From Acidobacteriota bacterium (GTDB lineage Bacteria; Acidobacteriota; Blastocatellia; Pyrinomonadales; Pyrinomonadaceae), in the NCBI GenBank assembly GCA_020199975.1, contig JAIVJP010000028.1:1-6138 (forward strand): a stretch of 6,138 nucleotides of DNA, read 5' to 3'. The notes below the pieces were generated by a model. That model had not been told where the DNA came from and searched no databases. It saw only the letters and a program-made list of their open reading frames with translations. Below are positions 1 to 5,929 of this stretch, one piece after another; the stretch's first letter is position 1; each line of letters starts with the position of its first letter. The position numbers and the translations under genes were made by a program.

Positions 1-170
1 CTGTATCGACAGGCGATAACACGAATGTCGAGATTGCAGAGATGCTCAAGAAGGCAGGTGCAGTACCGCCGCCCGAAGTTGACGCCGAGATACTGCAAGC
101 CTACGTGGGCAAGTATAAGAGCGAACAGGGACTTGAGGTCAACGTCACCGTTAAGGATGGCATTTTATGA
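1..170 (+). CDS. 3' end of ankyrin-repeat-like protein with short YVGKY beta tail (5' truncated by window edge)
   Basis: The reading frame beginning at base 3 is open for 55 codons and stops at TGA 168-170. The first visible part, ending in NVEIAEMLKKAGA, looks like the second helix and turn of a terminal ankyrin repeat, whose usual style is EIxxLLxxAGA. A PPPEVD linker follows, then LQAYVGKYKSEQGLEVNVTVKDGIL. That segment resembles the first strands of the DUF3471-like module often found at the C-terminus of secreted or periplasmic hydrolases (YVGxYxxxxGxxxxVTxxDGxL). In those proteins the module continues for tens of residues, but here it stops after the first hairpin. Neither of the other two forward frames continues the pattern downstream. 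The gene may therefore be naturally short-tailed or 3'-truncated. Ankyrin assignment rests on one partial repeat, and function cannot be given. It lies just upstream of accA on the same strand and could be co-transcribed with it. Confidence 0.6.
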   Translation, partial: VSTGDNTNVEIAEMLKKAGAVPPPEVDAEILQAYVGKYKSEQGLEVNVTVKDGIL

Positions 171-211
171 GTGTCGCCGACGTCATCAAGAGTGCGGTAG
201 AACAAAGCTAA
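167..211 (+). CDS. Possible 14-codon leader peptide between the upstream gene and accA
   Basis: ATG 167-169 overlaps the TGA stop of the upstream gene (168-170) in an ATGA arrangement. AAGGA at 153-157 sits 9 bases before it, which is a good Shine-Dalgarno and spacing. The frame reads MSVADVIKSAVEQS and stops at TAA 209-211, one base before the accA ATG at 213. AccA itself has no convincing ribosome binding site. A coupled mini-ORF that returns ribosomes to the accA start is therefore plausible. It could also be chance, or the mark of a one-base frameshift that separates a longer AccA N-terminus. No homology is recognised. Confidence 0.3.
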   Translation: MSVADVIKSAVEQS

Positions 212-212
212 A

Positions 213-1070
213 ATGGCGAAACGCAATAAAAAGCTTTCGACCGAGAAAAGTGCCGAAACCGTGGCTGCGGAGAAAACGGCATTTGAACGGGTGCAATTGG
301 CCCGGCATCCCGATCGTCCCTATACCATGGATTTTATCGAGCGGCTCTTCGAGGAATTTGTAGAACTCCATGGGGATAGGAGATTTGCCGACGACCCGGC
401 GATAATCTGCGGTCTGGCACGTTTTCACGGCCTTCCCGTAGTGGTCATAGGCCACCAAAAAGGGCGCGACACCAAGCAACGCAGTTATCGCAACTTTGGA
501 ATGCCAAAACCCGAGGGTTACCGCAAGGCCTTGAGGGCAATGAAACTCGCCGAAAAGTTTCGCCGCCCGATTCTGACGTTGATCGATACGCCGGGAGCTT
601 ATCCAGGCATTGATGCCGAAGAGCGCGGTCAGGCTGAAGCCATCGCTTACAATCTCCGAGAGATGGCTAAACTGAAAGTACCCGTGATCGTGACTGTGAT
701 CGGGGAAGGGGGGTCAGGTGGGGCGCTCGCAATTGGCGTCGGGGATCAGGTGATGATGCTGGAGAACGCTGTTTATTCAGTCATTTCCCCAGAAGGGTGC
801 GCGGCGATTCTATGGAAAGATGCCAGCCAGGCAGAGCGCGCCGCCGCTGGTCTCCGACTCACCGCGCAGAATCTTTTCGAGGAAAAGATTGTGGACCAGA
901 TCATCAGCGAACCGCCCGGGGGCGCACATACGGATTATGATCAAGCCGCGCGCTTTCTTGATTCAGCGTTGAGCGAGCGACTTGCAGAAGCCGTTAGCTT
1001 TAGCCAGGCAGCCAGGTTGGCAAAACGCTACGCTAAACTGCGGCAGTTTGGTCGGTGGGGTACAGCATAG
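213..1070 (+). CDS. accA: Acetyl-CoA carboxylase carboxyltransferase subunit alpha
   Basis: AccA pairs with AccD to form the cytoplasmic carboxyltransferase that moves the carboxyl group from carboxybiotin-BCCP to acetyl-CoA, giving malonyl-CoA for fatty acid synthesis. The 285-residue product has the crotonase-like core throughout. Visible blocks are QLARHPDRPYT (28-38), the GHQKGRDTKQ and YRNFGMPKPEGYRKALR region (80-108), IDTPGAYPGIDAEERGQ (124-140), the glycine-rich oxyanion and CoA loop GEGGSGGALAIGVGD (164-178) and SVISPEGCAAILWKD (189-203). The E. coli protein has about 319 residues. The difference is at the N-terminus, where the usual coiled-coil-like lead (about 34 residues) is replaced by a short Lys/Glu/Ala-rich stretch. 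ATG 213 is the first start after an in-frame stop at 198-200. No clear Shine-Dalgarno precedes it, so expression may depend on upstream translation. No accD is present in the window. The family call is certain and the start slightly less so. Confidence 0.97.
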   Translation: MAKRNKKLSTEKSAETVAAEKTAFERVQLARHPDRPYTMDFIERLFEEFVELHGDRRFADDPAIICGLARFHGLPVVVIGHQKGRDTKQRSYRNFGMPKPEGYRKALRAMKLAEKFRRPILTLIDTPGAYPGIDAEERGQAEAIAYNLREMAKLKVPVIVTVIGEGGSGGALAIGVGDQVMMLENAVYSVISPEGCAAILWKDASQAERAAAGLRLTAQNLFEEKIVDQIISEPPGGAHTDYDQAARFLDSALSERLAEAVSFSQAARLAKRYAKLRQFGRWGTA

Positions 1071-1080
1071 CCGCCGCAAT

Positions 1081-1097
1081 CGAGTGCTCAGTGCTCG
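1081..1097 (+). terminator. Weak stem-loop after accA
   Basis: The accA transcript could fold CGAGUGC and GUGCUCG around a UCA loop: seven pairs, two of them G-U, starting 11 bases after the stop codon. The following bases are only moderately U-rich (GATTTCTACCTT). The wobble pairs work only in the plus-strand transcript, so the stem would serve accA rather than the convergent ssb. It also consists of a 7-bp tandem repeat (AGTGCTC twice). It is a weak intrinsic terminator candidate. Confidence 0.3.
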
Positions 1098-1113
1098 CCG
1101 GATTTCTACCTTG

Positions 1114-1575
1114 CTAAAACGGAATATCGTCGTCAGACGGGTCCGCATGCTCCTGGACGGGTTCACCGGCAGCCGGTCTGGAAACCGCAGCATGTTCCGG
1201 GGCCGGTTCACCCGCAACCGGTCTGGAAACCGCAGCTTCTTCTCCTCTTCCGCCGCCAATGAACTGCATATCAGTCGCATTAACTTCCAGAGTGTGCCTG
1301 GGCTTTCCGTCACGGTCAGTCCATTCCTCCACCCTTAGCCTGCCTTCGATGTAAACCGGCCGACCCTTGGTGAGGTATTGTGAGGCAGTTTCTGCTTGCC
1401 GTCCCCAGAGAGTTACACGAAACCAGGTGGTCTGATCTTGCATCTCGCCGGTCTTGTCCTTGCGCCGTTCGTTTGTGGCCATCGTGAAGCTGCAAACGGG
1501 CGTACCCTGGGCCGTGTAACGCAGTTCGGGATCGCGACCCAGGTTGCCTACGAGAATCACTTTATTGAATGACAT
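1114..1575 (-). CDS. ssb: Single-stranded DNA-binding protein
   Basis: SSB coats single-stranded DNA during replication, recombination and repair, and recruits partner enzymes through its C-terminal tip. The 153-residue product starts with the hallmark MSFNKVILVGNLGRDPELRY. It carries a full OB-fold (residues about 1-106), including TTWFRVTLWGRQAE with W51, F52 and W57, and YIEGRLRVEEW. It ends in the acidic tip DDDIPF that binds SSB partners. The linker (about 107-147) contains two tandem 15-residue units, AVSRPVAGEPAPEHA and AVSRPAAGEPVQEHA. The ATG is preceded by AGAGAGG on the minus strand at suitable spacing. The gene is transcribed alone, converging on accA with a 43-bp gap and diverging from miaB. 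In many bacteria ssb sits between rpsF and rpsR; that context is absent here, so this could be a stand-alone copy. Confidence 0.97.
   Translation of the reverse strand: MSFNKVILVGNLGRDPELRYTAQGTPVCSFTMATNERRKDKTGEMQDQTTWFRVTLWGRQAETASQYLTKGRPVYIEGRLRVEEWTDRDGKPRHTLEVNATDMQFIGGGRGEEAAVSRPVAGEPAPEHAAVSRPAAGEPVQEHADPSDDDIPF
1145..1234. repeat. 45-bp in-frame tandem duplication inside ssb
   Basis: Two adjacent 45-bp units, 1145-1189 and 1190-1234, match at 39 of 45 positions by hand alignment. They encode the repeated 15-residue linker units of SSB. The unit length is a multiple of three, so the OB-fold and the acidic tip stay in frame. The mismatches are spread through the first two thirds and the last 17 bases are identical. 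This suggests an older duplication, or one partly homogenised. Confidence 0.9.
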
Positions 1576-1623
1576 GATGAGGAACCTCTCTCTGTGTCTT
1601 AGAGTTACCGAAAATCGTGGGCG

Positions 1624-1652
1624 ATACTACTAGTCGCAGAATAGGTGGTCAA
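1624..1652 (-). promoter_or_regulatory. Sigma70-type promoter of ssb
   Basis: Read on the minus strand, TTGACC (1652-1647, five of six matches to TTGACA) is followed after exactly 17 bases by TAGTAT (1629-1624, four of six to TATAAT). Transcription would start near 1617, leaving a leader of about 40 bases that contains the AGAGAGG ribosome binding site. Position and orientation fit ssb. The element lies in the 177-bp divergent gap between ssb and miaB. I found no equally good element for miaB on the other strand. Confidence 0.6.
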
Positions 1653-1752
1653 GGACAGTCATCATCGGCGCTGCGAGAAGGAAAGGTGCTATCGCCCCTT
1701 GCTACGGATTTCTGGTAGACTAATCCGCGCTCAGCATGTAGTAAATCCAGGA

Positions 1753-3084
1753 ATGAAAAGCACAGTTTACATCGAGACCTTGGGATGTCAGATGAACGTC
1801 GCGGATAGTGAGCGAGCAGCGACGAGTCTGCGACAAGCCGGCTACGATCTGACACCATCAGCTGAAGCTGCGGATGTGGTGTTGGTCAATACCTGCTCCG
1901 TACGCGAGCGGGCCGAACAAAAGGTATACAGACGCATTAGACAACTCCGCAGCCTCTCGAGCAAGAAACCCTTGATTGGGGTGATGGGCTGCGTGGCGCA
2001 GCTGGAAGGGGAGGCAATTTTCGCTAAAGCTCCGGACGTTGATATGATCATCGGCACGCGCGCCACTGATCGCATTTCTATCTTGATCGAACGCTTAAAC
2101 GACGGGGAAGAAGCGGTCATCGATCTTGAAGAGCGCGCGGAAGGCGAATCGTGGGACGTCTCGCCGGTTGAAAGACGTTCTCCTTGCGTGGCTTTTGTGC
2201 CGATTATCGAGGGCTGCAACAAGTTTTGCTCCTTCTGCATCGTTCCTTATTCAAGAGGACGAGAAAAGAGTCGCACAGCCACAGAAATCGTTGATGAGGT
2301 AAAACGGTTGCGCGAGCTGGGCTACAAAGAAGTGCACTTGATCGGCCAAAACGTAAACAGCTACAGGCCCAGATCGGAAGAGGGACTTGAACAGAGCAGA
2401 GGAGCGACACCCTTCTGCCGGCTGCTCAGGGCCGTTGCCGAAACAGGAATGGAACGAATCAAATTCACAACGTCGTTTCCTAGAGACTTTCATCCTGATA
2501 TAGTGGCGGCGATTGAAGAGTGTTCAAATCTTTGTGACTGGGTTCACTTGCCGGTCCAATCGGGCAGCGATCGTATTTTGAAGGCTATGCGTCGCGGTCA
2601 TCTGGTTGAAGACTACTTTCGGAGAGTAGATGCAATTAAGAACTCCAAGCGGCGACTGTCGTTAACCAGTGACATTATTGTGGGCTTTCCGGGTGAGACG
2701 GAAGAAGATTTTCAAGACACTATGAGGCTGGTTGAAAGATGCCAGTATGACGGTCTTTTTATTTTTAAGTACTCAAGGCGCCCGGGCACCCCGGCGTCCA
2801 AGCTAGTTGACGACGTTCCTGAGAGTCGAAAGAAGTCGCGCTTCCTGGAGCTTGAGTCTCGACAATTCGAACTACAAAATAAGATCTATCAGGGCTATAT
2901 TGGGCGAGCGGTGAGTGTGTTAGTTGAAGGCCGGAGCGCTCGATCAGAAAAGGATCTAACGGGACATTCAACTTGCCACAAGGTTGTTAACTTCAAGGGT
3001 GTTTCAACTCAGCAGGGCGAGATTCTGAACGTGCGGATAACAGAAGCCAAGTCCTACAGTCTCTACGGCCAGCAAGTTAACTGA
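1753..3084 (+). CDS. miaB: tRNA-2-methylthio-N6-dimethylallyladenosine synthase
   Basis: MiaB is a radical SAM methylthiotransferase that adds the 2-methylthio group to i6A37 of tRNAs reading codons starting with U. With the ATG at 1753 the protein has 443 residues, normal for the family. Domains in order are: an N-terminal MTTase domain with the three cluster cysteines C12 (LGCQMN), C48 (NTCSVRE) and C80 (MGCVAQ); a radical SAM core with C155, C159 and C162 in EGCNKFCSFCIVPYSRGRE; the GQNVNSY, LPVQSGSDRILKAMRRGH and SDIIVGFPGETEEDF motifs; and a C-terminal TRAM domain from about 375. The NTCSVRE and IVPYSRGRE style fits MiaB rather than RimO or MtaB. A GTG 108 bases upstream is in frame, but it lies within the ssb promoter and would add 36 residues without family resemblance. 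ATG 1753 has only a crowded AGGA before it, so the start is likely but not certain. Confidence 0.95.
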   Translation: MKSTVYIETLGCQMNVADSERAATSLRQAGYDLTPSAEAADVVLVNTCSVRERAEQKVYRRIRQLRSLSSKKPLIGVMGCVAQLEGEAIFAKAPDVDMIIGTRATDRISILIERLNDGEEAVIDLEERAEGESWDVSPVERRSPCVAFVPIIEGCNKFCSFCIVPYSRGREKSRTATEIVDEVKRLRELGYKEVHLIGQNVNSYRPRSEEGLEQSRGATPFCRLLRAVAETGMERIKFTTSFPRDFHPDIVAAIEECSNLCDWVHLPVQSGSDRILKAMRRGHLVEDYFRRVDAIKNSKRRLSLTSDIIVGFPGETEEDFQDTMRLVERCQYDGLFIFKYSRRPGTPASKLVDDVPESRKKSRFLELESRQFELQNKIYQGYIGRAVSVLVEGRSARSEKDLTGHSTCHKVVNFKGVSTQQGEILNVRITEAKSYSLYGQQVN

Positions 3085-3163
3085 GACGGCAGACGCGGGG
3101 TCCCCACGCGGTCAGCCCGCACGGCGTGCTGAGAGGGATTTAGAGCAAGGGAGGATGGAGCTT
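3085..3163 (+). promoter_or_regulatory. GC-rich intergenic segment with competing small hairpins before the BFN gene
   Basis: The 79-base gap contains several overlapping inverted repeats: CGCGGGG with CCCCACGCG (3094-3110, one bulge), GCGGG with CCCGC (3095-3099, 3116-3120) and CACGC with GCGTG (3105-3109, 3124-3128). These pairings exclude one another. No T-run follows, so this is not a standard terminator. It may be a processing or attenuation structure, or simply GC-rich spacer. The segment ends with GGGAGG at 3149-3154, the ribosome binding site of the next gene. Confidence 0.25.
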
Positions 3164-3649
3164 ATGGAAATCGAGGTCAAGATCAGAGCTCTGATGATGG
3201 ATCCGAACAGTGGCACCCCCATTATTATTTTGAAGGATATCGAAAGCGATACCATGCTCCCAATTTGGGTGGGAGCTTATGAAGCCAATGCCATCGCTCT
3301 GGAAATCGAAAAAATCGCTCCTCCTCGGCCTATGACTCATGACTTGTTACGCAATCTGATCATAGAACTCGGAATTCAGGTGGAGCGAGTAGTTGTGACC
3401 AGTTTAAGGGACAACACTTTCTTCGCAGTTATCGAAATGCGCACCAGTGATGGCAATCCAATGATTCTTGACTCGCGGCCTTCCGACGCTATTGCGCTTG
3501 CCTTGCGTGCTGATTGCCCGATCTTCGTCGACATGGAAGTAATCAAGGCGTCTCGCAACTCTGTGCCAACAGAGGAAAGCGAGGAGCCGGCAGTTAACGA
3601 AGAAGAGTGGCCGGATGTTATTGGCGAAGCCGGCGATCTGCCGATGTGA
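3164..3649 (+). CDS. Bifunctional nuclease (BFN/DUF151) family protein
   Basis: The 161-residue product matches the BFN domain (DUF151), a small family known from the Thermotoga TM0160 structure and plant bifunctional nucleases in basal defence. In bacteria the physiological role is poorly defined, and nuclease activity here is by family only. Visible hallmarks are MEIEVKIRALMMDPNSGTPIIILKD at the start, LPIWVGAYEANAIALEIE (32-49), RPMTHDLLRNLI (55-66) and RPSDAIALALR (105-115) followed by CPIFVDMEVI. An acidic tail from about residue 130, rich in Glu, follows the domain. ATG 3155 directly abuts GGGAGG, whereas ATG 3164 has that site 9 bases upstream, so 3164 is preferred. The gene sits 79 bases after miaB and 91 before parA on the same strand, and may be read from the miaB transcript. 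Confidence 0.88.
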   Translation: MEIEVKIRALMMDPNSGTPIIILKDIESDTMLPIWVGAYEANAIALEIEKIAPPRPMTHDLLRNLIIELGIQVERVVVTSLRDNTFFAVIEMRTSDGNPMILDSRPSDAIALALRADCPIFVDMEVIKASRNSVPTEESEEPAVNEEEWPDVIGEAGDLPM

Positions 3650-3740
3650 TTTGTAGTAGCTTCTTGTACACCGTCATGTGGAAATTGAGACTTAGTTTGG
3701 ATTTGCCACGGAACACTGTCCTTATGCCCTCGTGCAGCGA

Positions 3741-4496
3741 ATGCTAATCGCGATCGCAAATCAAAAAGGTGGCGTAGGAAAGACCACTACGGCCATCAAT
3801 TTGGCCGCCGCATTCGCCAGGCACGGAAAGCGCACCCTGCTTCTGGATCTTGACCCTCAGGCAAACAGTTCTATTTCATTCTTAGACCCACTTACCGTCG
3901 AGCGTTCAGCCTACGAGTTGATGATGGACGGGGAAGCACCTGTGGAGCAGTCTATTTATAGAACGCCCGTGGAGAACCTGGATCTCGTGCCGGCGCGGAT
4001 CAGTCTGGCAAAGCTCGAGTCCAAGCTGATTGGTGATTTCGACGCTCCTTTCCGCCTCAAGGATCGTTTGGAGCCATTCAAGAAAGAGTATTCGGTCATA
4101 GTCATCGATACACCGCCGACATTGGGCCTCATTACCGTGAACGCGCTGGTTGCTGCCTCGCACGTTCTCGTTCCGATTCAGTCGTCCTACTTTGCTCTTG
4201 AAGGTACTGATGATCTGCTCGAGACAATTGAGAAGGTGAAAGCTCGCCCTAATCCAAAGCTCGAGTTGCTGGGAGTTCTAGTTACGCTACACGATAAGCG
4301 AACCACACTTGCTCGCGAGGTGCACGAACAGATTCGGCGCGTCTTCGGGGCAAAGTTGTTTGAGACCGTGATTACCAAGAGCGTGAGGCTCGAAGAATCG
4401 CCGGCATACAAAGAATCGATTTTTAGCTTTGCGCCTAACTCCTCAGGGGCAATGGAATATGCAAGACTTTGCGAAGAGGTACTCAGCCGTGTCTAA
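3741..4496 (+). CDS. parA: ParA/Soj-family partition ATPase
   Basis: ParA ATPases bind DNA non-specifically as ATP dimers and are released by ParB, which moves the ParB-bound centromere. The 251-residue product begins MLIAIANQKGGVGKTTTAINLAAAF with a deviant Walker A, including signature K9 and K14. LLLDLDPQAN (33-42) follows, then Walker B VIVIDTPP with D123, then LHDKRTTLAREV. There is no N-terminal helix-turn-helix, so it belongs to the small Soj-like class. The C-terminal segment LEESPAYKESIFSFAPNSSGAMEY replaces the common LSEAPSHGxPI form. A GTG at 3732 would add three residues. ATG 3741 is chosen because it gives the usual family start, but neither has a clear Shine-Dalgarno. Its 3' end overlaps parB by 8 bp, implying translational coupling. 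The 91-bp upstream gap shows no convincing promoter. Confidence 0.93.
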   Translation: MLIAIANQKGGVGKTTTAINLAAAFARHGKRTLLLDLDPQANSSISFLDPLTVERSAYELMMDGEAPVEQSIYRTPVENLDLVPARISLAKLESKLIGDFDAPFRLKDRLEPFKKEYSVIVIDTPPTLGLITVNALVAASHVLVPIQSSYFALEGTDDLLETIEKVKARPNPKLELLGVLVTLHDKRTTLAREVHEQIRRVFGAKLFETVITKSVRLEESPAYKESIFSFAPNSSGAMEYARLCEEVLSRV

Positions 4497-5337
4497 AAGG
4501 GGACTGCCAACAGGACTTCAAATGCGCCACGACGCGCACTTCGTCGAGGAGCTGTCGCAGCATCAGCCTGCCGCCGTGGGGCGCATGATCGCGGTAGATA
4601 AGATCGATCCCAACCCGGATCAGCCGCGCGCGGACTTTGGTGATCTTACCGAGCTTACTGCTTCAATCGCAGAGAAAGGCGTACTGGAGCCACTCCTGGT
4701 CAAGCCTTCACGCTCAACGGGACGATGGATGATTATCGCGGGCGAACGGCGTTGGCGAGCGGCGCGACAAGCAGGACTGCGGGAAGTGCCATGTGTGGAA
4801 ATGGAAGTTGATGAAGGCACAGTTGCCGAGATCGCCCTCATAGAGAACATGCAGCGAAAAGACCTGACGGTTTGGGAAGAAGCCGACGGGTTGCTAGCTC
4901 TGAGCGAGCGATTCGGCTACACCCACGAAGAGATCGCTCGCAAAGTAGGGAAGAGCAGAAGCACGGTCACGGAGGCGCTGTCCATCGCCGCGATCCCTCC
5001 GGACGTCCGCGAAATCTGTCGCAAAGCGGACGTGTCAGCAAAGTCAATGTTGCTGCAAATCGTGCGACAGCCTGATGACGATGGAATGAGAAGGCTGGCA
5101 CGGGAAATCACCTCACGTGGTCTAACACGCGATGATGCGAGGGAAGTCAGACGCCAGGAAATGGGCCCGCGAATCGCTCCCGATGCCAAGCCCTTCACCT
5201 TCAAGTATGTTTCACCTGGAAAAGAGTTTAGCCTGGAAGTTCGTTTCCGCCGTGCCAATGTAGATCTTGAAGATGTCGCTGCAGCACTCATCTCAGCAGC
5301 GGAGAGTATCGAGAGCGATAACCTCGGGTCGGACTGA
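4489..5337 (+). CDS. parB: ParB/Spo0J-family partition protein, variant form
   Basis: ParB binds parS, clamps DNA with CTP and stimulates ParA. The 282-residue product opens with MSKRGLPTGLQMRHDAHFVEEL. The N-terminal CTP-binding domain follows, with DPNPDQPR (40-47), LTASIAEKGVLEPLLVKP (56-73), GERRWR (85-90) and IENMQR (118-123). A helix-turn-helix at about 145-166 (YTHEEIARKVGKSRSTVTEAL) comes next. The stretch that normally reads GHARALL reads SAKSMLLQIVR here (183-193). A short C-terminal segment (about 237-275) looks like strand-strand-helix and may be the dimer domain. GTG 4489 is chosen because AGAGG lies 9 bases upstream and the protein then begins in family style; a TTG at 4429 would add 20 residues inside parA. 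The stop is doubled (TGA TAG). Whether this is the main chromosomal ParB or a secondary copy cannot be told from the window. Confidence 0.92.
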   Translation: MSKRGLPTGLQMRHDAHFVEELSQHQPAAVGRMIAVDKIDPNPDQPRADFGDLTELTASIAEKGVLEPLLVKPSRSTGRWMIIAGERRWRAARQAGLREVPCVEMEVDEGTVAEIALIENMQRKDLTVWEEADGLLALSERFGYTHEEIARKVGKSRSTVTEALSIAAIPPDVREICRKADVSAKSMLLQIVRQPDDDGMRRLAREITSRGLTRDDAREVRRQEMGPRIAPDAKPFTFKYVSPGKEFSLEVRFRRANVDLEDVAAALISAAESIESDNLGSD

Positions 5338-5374
5338 TAGATTGTGGTGGGCCTTCGAATCCCAACGAGAGCCA

Positions 5375-5926
5375 CTACTTCGAAGCGACCGTCTTTTTCT
5401 TTTCTGCTGCCGCTCGTTTCTGTAAACCTTTAGCCCAACGCTCAAGAGTAGGTTGCAAAGGCTTGAAAAGGCGTGCACGGAAAGTGTGCTTCTTCTCGTT
5501 CCAGACTTTGAGTTGCCTTTCTGTGTAGGCCCGCACTGCCGGTTCGAGCTGAGTCTTCTTAAGCGAGTGCCTAAGCGTCAGATGGTAATGCTGGCCAACC
5601 AGAGAGAATAGGATGGCGGTCAGGTTACCTTTAAAGGACATCCGCGGAACAAGTCGCTTGTGGAACGGTTTATTCGTTGGAAGCAAGACACCAATTGCCA
5701 CCTCGAGCCAGGAACCTTTTGGACCTTGGCGCGGATGGTACAGGCCGGGTAACTCCGACGCCTGAAACGTGTTCTTAAGCCTTGCGTCAGATATAGACTC
5801 TACGAGTCGAATTCGCTCAATGCCACGCGTATGTTCCCGCGGAAGGCTATCAAAGGCTTCTTCAATATGCGCGGTTGTGTCCTTAGGCAGTTTTCTCTCA
5901 CACTGATTCTCAATTTTTATCGGCAC
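5375..5926 (-). CDS. Uncharacterised basic 183-residue protein, possibly a zincin-like relative lacking HExxH
   Basis: I do not recognise a named family. The GTG at 5926-5924 follows an in-frame TAG directly and is the only normal start near the 5' end. AAGGA lies 13 bases upstream, which is somewhat far. The protein has no signal peptide or clear membrane segment. The N-terminal third (AHIEEAFDSLPREHTRGIERIRLVE, 19-43) is followed by ELPGLYHP (58-65), WLEVAIGVLLP (73-83), then LFSLVGQHYHLTLRHSLKK (106-124), a charged helical region with ERQLKVW (136-142), and a Lys-rich tail. The order of lead-in, YHP, short hydrophobic strand and GQHYH recalls small predicted metallopeptidases with HExGHHxH. 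Here H, E and the second H would be S108, L109 and Q112, so catalysis is doubtful. Codon structure, family-like motifs and a matching promoter support a real gene. It converges on parB with 37 bp between stops. Confidence 0.72.
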   Translation of the reverse strand: MPIKIENQCERKLPKDTTAHIEEAFDSLPREHTRGIERIRLVESISDARLKNTFQASELPGLYHPRQGPKGSWLEVAIGVLLPTNKPFHKRLVPRMSFKGNLTAILFSLVGQHYHLTLRHSLKKTQLEPAVRAYTERQLKVWNEKKHTFRARLFKPLQPTLERWAKGLQKRAAAEKKKTVASK

Positions 5927-5929
5927 CTA

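Noticed and set aside
25..363. 112-codon plus-strand open frame at the left edge
   Set aside because: It overlaps both the upstream gene tail and accA in another frame, and its Arg-rich product looks like out-of-frame translation.
963..1338. Open frames on both strands across the accA and ssb ends
   Set aside because: They are shadows of accA and ssb; their repeats simply mirror the 45-bp ssb duplication in other frames.
1699..1726. Possible miaB promoter, TTGCTA and TAATCC with 16-base spacing
   Set aside because: The -10 match is too poor to support a call.
1645..1752. Upstream GTG start for miaB
   Set aside because: The added 36 residues show no family resemblance and the start lies in the -35 region of the ssb promoter; ATG 1753 fits the MiaB N-terminus.
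4429..4488. Upstream TTG start for parB
   Set aside because: It has no ribosome binding site and lies inside parA, while GTG 4489 has AGAGG at 9 bases and gives the family-like start.
5113..5122. Second CACGTG hexamer inside parB
   Set aside because: Its flanks match parS poorly and it lies in coding sequence, so chance is the best explanation.
5338..5374. Possible bidirectional terminator between parB and the convergent gene
   Set aside because: GTGG/CCAC and TGGG/CCCA arms exist, but they are short, separated by a bulge and lack a T-run on either side.
4917..5375. 152-codon minus-strand frame antisense to parB
   Set aside because: It is a Ser/Arg-rich shadow of parB with no recognisable motif or promoter.
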